The translations under genes and the position numbers were made by a program. From Deltaproteobacteria bacterium (GTDB taxonomy: Bacteria > Myxococcota_A > Polyangia > HGW-17): DNA of 41,608 nt. This document shows positions 1 through 6,764 of the stretch, piece by piece. The notes beneath the pieces were generated by a model that was given only the letters and a program-made list of their open reading frames with translations, made no database searches and was not told the origin of the DNA. The stretch is from assembly GCA_016937155.1 (NCBI GenBank), contig JAFGWM010000030.1, positions 1 to 41,608 of the forward strand, given 5' to 3'. Position 1 is the stretch's first letter. Each line of letters begins with the position of its first letter.

Positions 1-496
1 CTGGGAGAAAAAAATTAACCTGGGAGAAAAAAATTAACCTGGGAGAAAAAAATTAACCTGGGAGAAAAAAATTAACCTGGGAGAAAAGAACAAACCTGGG
101 GGAAAAAATTAACCTAGGAGAAAAGAACAAACCTGGGAGAAAAGAACAAACCTTAGGAAAAAAATTAACCTGGGAGAAAAAATTAACCTGGGAGAAAAGA
201 ACAAACCTGGGAGAAAAAATTAACCTGGGAGAAAAGAACAAACCTGGGGGAAAAAATTAACCTGGGAGAACAGAACAAACCTGGGGAAAAAATTAACCTA
301 GAGGGGGAAAATTAACCTGGGGAAAAAAATTAACCTGGGAGAAAAGAACAAACCTGGGAGAAAAAATTAACCTAGAGGGGGAAAATTAACCTGGGGGAAA
401 AATTAACCTAGAGGGGGAAAATTAACCTGGGAGAAAAAATTAACCTGGGAGAAAAAATTAACCTAGGGGAAAAATTAACCTGGGAAGGGGAAATTA
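1..496. repeat. Degenerate minisatellite, 27 units of 17-19 bp
   Basis: Twenty-seven head-to-tail units can be laid out with no unique spacers, the first lacking its first base at the window edge. All begin CCT and most end ATTAA. Three classes are visible: A, CCTGGGAGAAAAAAATTAA and one- or two-base shorter forms; B, CCTGGGAGAAAAGAACAAA (units at 76, 113, 132, 187, 224, 261, 334); and C, CCTAGAGGGGGAAAATTAA (units at 297, 371, 407). A and B often alternate, making a 37-bp dimer (169-205, 206-242, 243-279). Unit length is not a multiple of three and the minus strand has a TAA in each A or C unit, so the array is not coding. The last degenerate unit (479-496) contains the stop codon of the peptidase gene. 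It continues beyond the left edge. Function unknown. Confidence 0.95.
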
Positions 497-2731
497 TTTT
501 ATATTTAGTTCGTTTAGCAACCTGGTTCCCTTAATGTGATTTTTCAGAAGGAAAAGAGCAAAGCGGATATCAAAACAGATACTTCTCTGATCTTTTCTAT
601 AGATGTAGTCACTAACGATGCTTTCAGGTGTTCCATCAAAAAGAAGACCGATGAGTTCTCCCTGTCCGTTTAAAACTGCACTTCCTGAATTCCCTCCTGT
701 AGTGTCCAGTTTTGTGGTGAAATTCAGAGGTATATCTTTTATATGTTTATCAAATAAAGGACTTTTCTCAAAAGACCGGGTACCAAGAGCTCTTATTGCC
801 GGGGAGAGATTAAATGGTTGTTTCCCTTTAAACTTCGCAATCATGCCCTTGAATGATGTTAGGTACTGATGCTTTTTGCCAGTTGAACTTTCAGTATAGT
901 TATCAACCAGACCGAAACTTAATCTCATGGTGAAATTCGCGTCATAATAAGATGGTTTTATAAAATTCATCACATAATTTTGTTTGAGCACCATGGGTAA
1001 TTTTTTAAAGAAATCAGAGTTCTTCTTTTTAAGTCGAATCATTTCTTCATCTATAATTATTCCCATTTCCACCAAGGGATCCTTTATTTTTCTCAATTTT
1101 CCCGATGGAAGATTAAAGTATTTCATTCGTGTGGAAAGAGTACGTTTCAATTCTCTCTCAAGTCTTGTCCATGAAAAAATTGCTGTTTTCGAAAACAGAA
1201 TATGAACCAGTTGTCTGATTTTATCATTTGTGAAGTCCTTAACAGTGCTGAATCTGTAGTAATCCTCAAATGTCATTGCACGGTTTTTCGCTTCTCTCTT
1301 CATTTCATTGATATATCTGATTCTAAGCTTTTCAAGAGATTTTAATACTGAATCATTTGGAAATTTTTTACCAAGTTCAACAAGGAGATAATAAATAATT
1401 TCAGATTCAACTTTCCTGCTGGACGTCAGATCTGTAGATTGTAAAACATTTTTTAGCCTGTACAGATTACGATCCTTAAAAAGGTCATCGGATCTGTCGA
1501 CAGACTTCATTTTTTTCAATCGATCCCATCTGGAAAGTATAAAACTGGTTTTTACTGAGGAAGTAATCCTTGAAAATAGAGAATAAATCAGAAACTGCTC
1601 ATACCATTTATCGGAATTTGTATAAATTGTATCCATTGAGGAAAGAATTGAATGAAGTTCCTTAATATTTTTTCCTGCATTTTTTTTCAAATTTTTTTCA
1701 AATGAAATTTTGGTTGAAATAAGGTTGATTTTTTTAAGGTTTTTGGTGAGATCACCATAATATTTAACTGCATTGTTCAGTCCTGCTTTAAGGCCTTCAT
1801 ATGGGCTTGTGTCAAGTTTACTGTTTTCAAGAATTTTTAATATCGAGCCATAATATTTGAGTCTGGCTGGAACAGCCCTGGATGTCATGAATGTAAGCTC
1901 TTTTGATGTACTGAATCGATCTGTTCTGCCGGGAAAACCAAGAACCATTGTGAATGAGTTCATAGAAATTCCTTTTTCAGAAATCTTTAAGAATTTCTCC
2001 GGTTTGTATGGAACATTTTTTATTGAGTAGTCGGTCGTTTTGCCATCTGGGGAAACCCATGCTCTTAAAAATGTGAAATCAGCAGTATGTCTGGGAAACC
2101 TCCAGTTATCAATATCTCCTCCGAATTTTCCCAGATTCAGTGATGGGGCATATACAAGTCTCACATCCTTGATATTTATATAAGTGGTCATAAAGAATTT
2201 ATGACCGTTCTGAAAGGAGTCAATTTCGCAGTAAAACTGCTTTTTTGTGCACTTATCAGCCAGAAGTTCAGTATTCTTTGCTATTATTTTGCTTTTTTCA
2301 CTAAGGGAACTTTTCTTTTTAATTCCTTTTGTGACCTGAGATGTGACATCGGTTATTTCACTCACCACTAAAAGATCATAGCCTGGACATGGAATTTCCA
2401 GTGTTTTGTCTTTTGCATAATAACCTTTTTTGAGTATACCACGGTGTTTCTTTGTAGCATTGAGTGTTGCAAGGCATCGGTATGCGACATGATGATTGGT
2501 GATCAAAAGCCCCTGCGGTGAGATGAAAGAGCCACTTCCGCCCCTCGCAACCTTTATAATTGCTTTTTTTAAATTATCTATTTTTGAAGGGTTCATTAAA
2601 AGGCCATCTTTTCTCATCCTCTGTGAGATATTTTTCGGGATTTCAGATGTAAGAAACATCCCTTCAGTTGAAAAAGTACCGGGTGAGTAGAGCATTATCA
2701 GTACAATAGTAGAAAAAAATGTGCGTTTCAT
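494..2731 (-). CDS. Exported S46-family dipeptidyl peptidase (DPP7/DPP11-like)
   Basis: Likely a periplasmic serine exopeptidase that removes N-terminal dipeptides from peptides. The 745 residues fit the family, which runs a little over 700. A signal peptide (about 1-22) is followed by a chymotrypsin-like fold: LITNHHVAY supplies the catalytic His (His81), the GGDIDNWRFPRHTADF block near residue 205 is the family's conserved Asp-containing segment, and TTGGNSGSAVLN supplies Ser682. The middle third is helical and Lys-rich, as in the helical cap of S46 enzymes. After the Ser, LLFDGTPES has Gly where, from memory, acidic-specific DPP11 has Arg, so DPP7-like preference for hydrophobic residues is the better guess. 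It is the last gene of a kinase-cyclase-peptidase operon: an AAAGGAA ribosome site overlaps the upstream stop codon, with a 16-bp gap. Its own stop codon lies inside the terminal unit of the repeat array. Confidence 0.9.
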   Translation of the reverse strand: MKRTFFSTIVLIMLYSPGTFSTEGMFLTSEIPKNISQRMRKDGLLMNPSKIDNLKKAIIKVARGGSGSFISPQGLLITNHHVAYRCLATLNATKKHRGILKKGYYAKDKTLEIPCPGYDLLVVSEITDVTSQVTKGIKKKSSLSEKSKIIAKNTELLADKCTKKQFYCEIDSFQNGHKFFMTTYINIKDVRLVYAPSLNLGKFGGDIDNWRFPRHTADFTFLRAWVSPDGKTTDYSIKNVPYKPEKFLKISEKGISMNSFTMVLGFPGRTDRFSTSKELTFMTSRAVPARLKYYGSILKILENSKLDTSPYEGLKAGLNNAVKYYGDLTKNLKKINLISTKISFEKNLKKNAGKNIKELHSILSSMDTIYTNSDKWYEQFLIYSLFSRITSSVKTSFILSRWDRLKKMKSVDRSDDLFKDRNLYRLKNVLQSTDLTSSRKVESEIIYYLLVELGKKFPNDSVLKSLEKLRIRYINEMKREAKNRAMTFEDYYRFSTVKDFTNDKIRQLVHILFSKTAIFSWTRLERELKRTLSTRMKYFNLPSGKLRKIKDPLVEMGIIIDEEMIRLKKKNSDFFKKLPMVLKQNYVMNFIKPSYYDANFTMRLSFGLVDNYTESSTGKKHQYLTSFKGMIAKFKGKQPFNLSPAIRALGTRSFEKSPLFDKHIKDIPLNFTTKLDTTGGNSGSAVLNGQGELIGLLFDGTPESIVSDYIYRKDQRSICFDIRFALFLLKNHIKGTRLLNELNIK

Positions 2732-2747
2732 CAGCAGAAACTTCCTT

Positions 2748-4595
2748 TCATTGGCTATTCAGCAGGTAAACAGGATATGTGCCAAAGTCTTTTGCATATC
2801 TAACCTTTCCTGTATATCTGAAATTAAAATTATGTATACCCAGTGCTGCACAGATAGCAGCAAATCCTTCTGTAACATAAACTTTGCCTGGAGGAGTTAC
2901 AGGTTCAAGTCTGGCAGTATGAATAACATGGGCACCTGTATAGTTAACCATGCCAGTTACAGGGTTTATTAGACGGTGTACAGGTCCACAGTGTATTCCT
3001 ACCCGAAGTTGAAGTCTGTCAGGCAATCCCCACTTACTCCATGTGGTTTTTTCAACTGAACTTTGTAATTTAAGAGCAAAGTCACCTGCAGACCCAACAT
3101 TGTCAAATACTATATAGATGGAATCCCCCCAGGTATTTATCCATAAGGGGGAGGGAAAATCATTCAGGATATCCGAGATGTTTCCAAGAAAAATATTCAT
3201 AAAAACAGGAATCTGGTCTTCAGTCAGTTTGGAAAATCCGCTGGCATCAGCAAAAACCATTGATGCCAGTATCTGATGAGATTTGGAATTTGTTCTTATT
3301 GAAGTATTTTCAACCGGATCAGTGTTTATCTGATGAGTAATTATCTCACATCTATTATCAGGAAGTGATTTTTTTACGGCGTCCCAGGACTCCCTGATGG
3401 TTCTAACCAGAGACTGCTCAGTTTCAGATTCTGAATGAATAAGAAACAGAGTGAGATTGCCTCCTAACCTTATGGTTTTCATGAGTGCAAGCCCTGTGGT
3501 GTACTGGTATGTATAATCAAGAAGCGTAGGATTTGAAAGGTCATCACCAGCCATGGATGAAACAACATTATGATGATTTCTGAGCAGGCTGGTTAAATCC
3601 GTTGCAAAATCAGTATTTTTTTTACTTTGATGTTTAATAAAAATTTCCTTTGAACATGGCAAAACTGCAGTCACCTGAATTGAGCTCTTGTCTATAAGTT
3701 GCTGAAATGAATGTTCCAGTTGAGAAAATACAGTGGAAAAAGCAACAATCGGTTTCTTTTTATCCAGAAGATTCTTAATGGTGGTCAGGGTGTCTTCTGA
3801 CAAATGCTGTCCCGTAGTGGATGCAAAAACAAGAGTATTTCCCGCGGGAATTGCATTAGTGATGGCCACGCAACCAGGAAATACTCGTATGATTTCTCTA
3901 AGAAGCTGTCTTTCTTTTCTCAATTTTGCAGGGAAAAGTGAATTTTTTAATGTCCAGTTCTGATATTGATTCAGGCTTGAAACGGGATCAATTATTGCTC
4001 TCAGATGAATATCAGTTATTTCAGGCTCAGGTTGAGAATTGATGTATTCAAAAGGGGGACATGTTCCAGTGATAATGGAATTCATCAAAAGTATAAATGA
4101 ATTCAGTTCGCTGAATATATTATCTTTTTTTATATTCCTTAAAAAGGTGTTCAAAAGCTCAAGGTCATTGGGGGATGCGCTCATAAGCCATAGATCCCTC
4201 AGAAGTTTACCTGTATATAAATTTAAAATCGATGAGTCAGTTTCTTTTAAGTCATCTGCTATTTTCCGACATGATTTGATATCGCCTATACACAGGCAGG
4301 CTCCTGCCCAGCAGATACTGATTATTAAATCCAGAGTTGACAGCTTGGAATATCCTAATACCGGATCGTAAATTTCCAGATTTTCAGAACTGTTGTACCA
4401 GGGCCTCAGCCATTCCCACAGAATGAGTGGTTCATCCAGATTTATGCACAGCGAACTTATTTCCAGAATTAAAAAGGGATCAATGAGCCAGTCATCGAAA
4501 ACCGTGTTGTCAAAAAGGTCCTGAATATCAGTGACTGAGGGATAATTTCTCAGATTGTTTATGGATGCTTCCAGATCCTGTTGGCTGATTGCCAT
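2748..4595 (-). CDS. Class III nucleotide cyclase-like protein with altered active site
   Basis: A 615-residue soluble protein with no signal peptide or membrane segment. The C-terminal 170 residues are a cyclase homology domain: FADASGFS and WGDS carry the two metal-binding Asp residues, RVGIHCGPV is the usual central strand, and HVIHTARLEPVTPPG is the catalytic-loop region. Two expected residues are missing: the purine-contacting Lys before GD is Asn (INTWGD), and the catalytic Asn of VNxAxR is Ile, while the Arg remains. The protein may therefore be weak, altered or a ligand sensor. The first 430 residues are not recognised; they have two alpha/beta-looking stretches (about 240-300 and 340-420). 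It lies 6 bp after the kinase gene and 16 bp before the S46 peptidase gene, so the three are probably co-transcribed. The N-terminal part is the least certain. Confidence 0.75.
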   Translation of the reverse strand: MAISQQDLEASINNLRNYPSVTDIQDLFDNTVFDDWLIDPFLILEISSLCINLDEPLILWEWLRPWYNSSENLEIYDPVLGYSKLSTLDLIISICWAGACLCIGDIKSCRKIADDLKETDSSILNLYTGKLLRDLWLMSASPNDLELLNTFLRNIKKDNIFSELNSFILLMNSIITGTCPPFEYINSQPEPEITDIHLRAIIDPVSSLNQYQNWTLKNSLFPAKLRKERQLLREIIRVFPGCVAITNAIPAGNTLVFASTTGQHLSEDTLTTIKNLLDKKKPIVAFSTVFSQLEHSFQQLIDKSSIQVTAVLPCSKEIFIKHQSKKNTDFATDLTSLLRNHHNVVSSMAGDDLSNPTLLDYTYQYTTGLALMKTIRLGGNLTLFLIHSESETEQSLVRTIRESWDAVKKSLPDNRCEIITHQINTDPVENTSIRTNSKSHQILASMVFADASGFSKLTEDQIPVFMNIFLGNISDILNDFPSPLWINTWGDSIYIVFDNVGSAGDFALKLQSSVEKTTWSKWGLPDRLQLRVGIHCGPVHRLINPVTGMVNYTGAHVIHTARLEPVTPPGKVYVTEGFAAICAALGIHNFNFRYTGKVRYAKDFGTYPVYLLNSQ

Positions 4596-4601
4596 TTGAT
4601 A

Positions 4602-6527
4602 TTACCTGGAAAAAGTATGTGTAAAAGACTGATTTAAAAGAGAACTTTCAGGAAAACGAATTGCTCTGACAGTTGAACTGATACAACTGTCAAATTTACT
4701 GTTTCCCTTTACTCCAGACTGCATGAACGTTTTAATATTTCCATTACAGTTGATACTGAAACTTATCTTTAACCTGCCTGAAACACCATTTGAAGTAAAG
4801 CACTTCGATATTTGTACTGAACGCTTTTCGAGAATAGCACTGATCTTGGTTTTATCCACCGCACTGAGTCCCTTTTTACAGCAGCATTCATGGCTGTAAT
4901 TCTTCAGCATACACCATACCTTTGTACATTCTTCATTGGCTTTTTGTGTTTTATCGTTATTAACAGGCGCAACGACTTCTTTACCCACTGTGTTCATTGA
5001 GCCAACAGCCATTGTGTTAGGTTTTAATTCAGTTGGATTCTTTACAGTATTGTTTCCGCTATCTTTTACTCCAGCATCCTGAACAGTGGTCATACCATTG
5101 GGTTTGGAGATCGCTGTGTCTTTTTTCTTCTGGAGTTTTTCCAGAGAACTTTTCTCTGCCCCGGTATTTCCAACCTTCGGGAAATCTTCCTTTTGAAAAA
5201 AGAGCATCCATACTCCAAATCCTATTGCAAAAACCAGAATCACCAGAAGAATACCTGTAATAATTTTTTCAGAAGTGGAAGATTTTGACTCCTCCAGATA
5301 CTTTTCTGACTTCTCCTGTTCCAGTTTTGAATTTTTTTCTGCAATTTTTTTGAAGTAGTCCATCTGGGCTTCATGTGGGTCGTCTATTCTCACTGCTGGA
5401 AAGTTGCCCGTATGATCTTTTTTGGGTTCCAGTGAAATTTTTATAATATCCTGAATTGCCAGTTCGGGTGCAGGTTTCTTGCCTTCCTCAAGGTATTTCT
5501 GTCTATCCTGGCGAATCTGCTCACTGTATAGTTCCTCTTCTATTTCTCCGGAACCAGAATGAATGTTCCCATAGCTGGAGTCATACCCCATGTTGAGCTC
5601 ATACCATGGAACATCTGTGATATCTTCAGGTTCATCAAGTTGAGTCACTGCGTACATGGGATCCTGTGCAACCGCCTCCTGAAATTCATAAAAGAACTCC
5701 AGTGCTGACTGGTGTCTGTCTTCGGGTTTTTTCGACAGGCTTTTAGCCACAACTCTCGATATACCCTCAGGAATATCATCCCGGTGTGCACTGAGCGGCT
5801 GCGGTATATCGTTGACGAGTTTCATCAGAAGATCAGGGATGTTATTACCTGAAATAGGAAGTGTTCCTGAGAACATCTGGTAAACTATAACTCCAAGGCT
5901 GTATACATCCGAGGCTGTACCAATTTTGTCCACCTGTCCTCTGGCCTGTTCTGGGGCCATATAGGCAGGTGTCCCCATTACTGCTCCTGATTTTGTCTTC
6001 ATTGCTGTAGCCTGTTTTGATTCCATCAGTTTGGCTACACCAAAATCAAGAATTTTCGCCCTTAAGCCGGTTTTATCACGAAAAACCATAATGTTTTCAG
6101 GTTTTAAATCTCTGTGAATGACACCTTCATCATGGGCAGCACTGAGGCCACCAACGAGTTGAGTCAGGATCACTTCAACCTGACGCAGATCCAGTTGTCC
6201 TTTTAACTCTAAAACCGCACTGAGTTCTTTCCCCTGAACATATTCCATTGTGCAATAAAATCTATTGTCAGGAAGTTGTCCAAAATCAAATATCTCAATA
6301 ATATTAGGATGATTTATCCTATTAGCAGCCCTTGCTTCTTCAATGAAACGATGAATAATTGCTTCATCCTGACTGAAGGCATGATTGAGGATTTTGATTG
6401 CCACCTTTCGGCCAATAGTTGGATGCACGCATAGATAGACACTCCCATATGAACCAGTGCCCAGTTCTTTTTGTACAACGAAACTTCCTATCTGTTTCCC
6501 GATAATGGGATCTTCCTCAGATTGCAT
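4602..6527 (-). CDS. Transmembrane Ser/Thr kinase with AgmX/PglI-like periplasmic tail
   Basis: Hanks-type kinase, 641 residues. Kinase domain about 14-285: glycine loop GTGSYGSV, Lys45 (VAIK), HRDLKPEN with Asp140, DFG with Asp161 and GTPAYMAPEQ, so it should be active. An acidic and charged linker follows, then one membrane helix (about 421-444). The extracytoplasmic tail has a Thr/Asn/Lys-rich stretch and a final Cys-rich domain of about 95 residues (a CCC cluster, then KCF, CNG and SCI) resembling the TonB-like AgmX/PglI C-terminal domain of myxobacteria. The kinase faces the cytoplasm and the tail the periplasm, so the tail is probably the sensor or anchor. First gene of the operon. No Shine-Dalgarno sequence precedes the ATG, and a promoter-like pair lies so close that the mRNA may be leaderless. 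The tail assignment is by pattern only. Confidence 0.88.
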   Translation of the reverse strand: MQSEEDPIIGKQIGSFVVQKELGTGSYGSVYLCVHPTIGRKVAIKILNHAFSQDEAIIHRFIEEARAANRINHPNIIEIFDFGQLPDNRFYCTMEYVQGKELSAVLELKGQLDLRQVEVILTQLVGGLSAAHDEGVIHRDLKPENIMVFRDKTGLRAKILDFGVAKLMESKQATAMKTKSGAVMGTPAYMAPEQARGQVDKIGTASDVYSLGVIVYQMFSGTLPISGNNIPDLLMKLVNDIPQPLSAHRDDIPEGISRVVAKSLSKKPEDRHQSALEFFYEFQEAVAQDPMYAVTQLDEPEDITDVPWYELNMGYDSSYGNIHSGSGEIEEELYSEQIRQDRQKYLEEGKKPAPELAIQDIIKISLEPKKDHTGNFPAVRIDDPHEAQMDYFKKIAEKNSKLEQEKSEKYLEESKSSTSEKIITGILLVILVFAIGFGVWMLFFQKEDFPKVGNTGAEKSSLEKLQKKKDTAISKPNGMTTVQDAGVKDSGNNTVKNPTELKPNTMAVGSMNTVGKEVVAPVNNDKTQKANEECTKVWCMLKNYSHECCCKKGLSAVDKTKISAILEKRSVQISKCFTSNGVSGRLKISFSINCNGNIKTFMQSGVKGNSKFDSCISSTVRAIRFPESSLLNQSFTHTFSR

Positions 6528-6533
6528 TGCTTA

Positions 6534-6562
6534 TCTATATAATACCCATGACGTCTTATCAA
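6534..6562 (-). promoter_or_regulatory. Candidate promoter for the kinase operon, leaderless
   Basis: On the minus strand TTGATA (6557-6562) and TATAGA (6534-6539) are 17 bp apart. The -10 hexamer ends only six bases before the ATG at 6527, so transcription would begin at or next to the A of the start codon. No ribosome site is visible there, which agrees with a leaderless message. A GACGTC palindrome (6550-6555) lies in the spacer. Confidence 0.38.
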
Positions 6563-6764
6563 ACATTTTTTTCTCCAAAGATAAAGACTTCTGAATGAAG
6601 TGTTGATTTTTGCGTAATGTCACATATATTTGCCTTTATGTACTGTGTAAAATTTAACATATAAAGTTAGATTTGATGATTTTTCGTTTTTTGAAAAAAG
6701 ATTGGTATATCAGACACTCTTTAATGATGGCTTATGGTATTTGGCCATCCGGATAGGACAAGAC

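Noticed and set aside
53-241. Minus-strand frame of 62 codons inside the repeat array, Phe/Ser/Pro-rich.
   Set aside because: It is produced by the repeats, drifts in frame because units are 17-19 bp, and has no ribosome site.
1-496. The array as a possible CRISPR.
   Set aside because: Units are 17-19 bp and contiguous with no unique spacers, and no cas genes are present.
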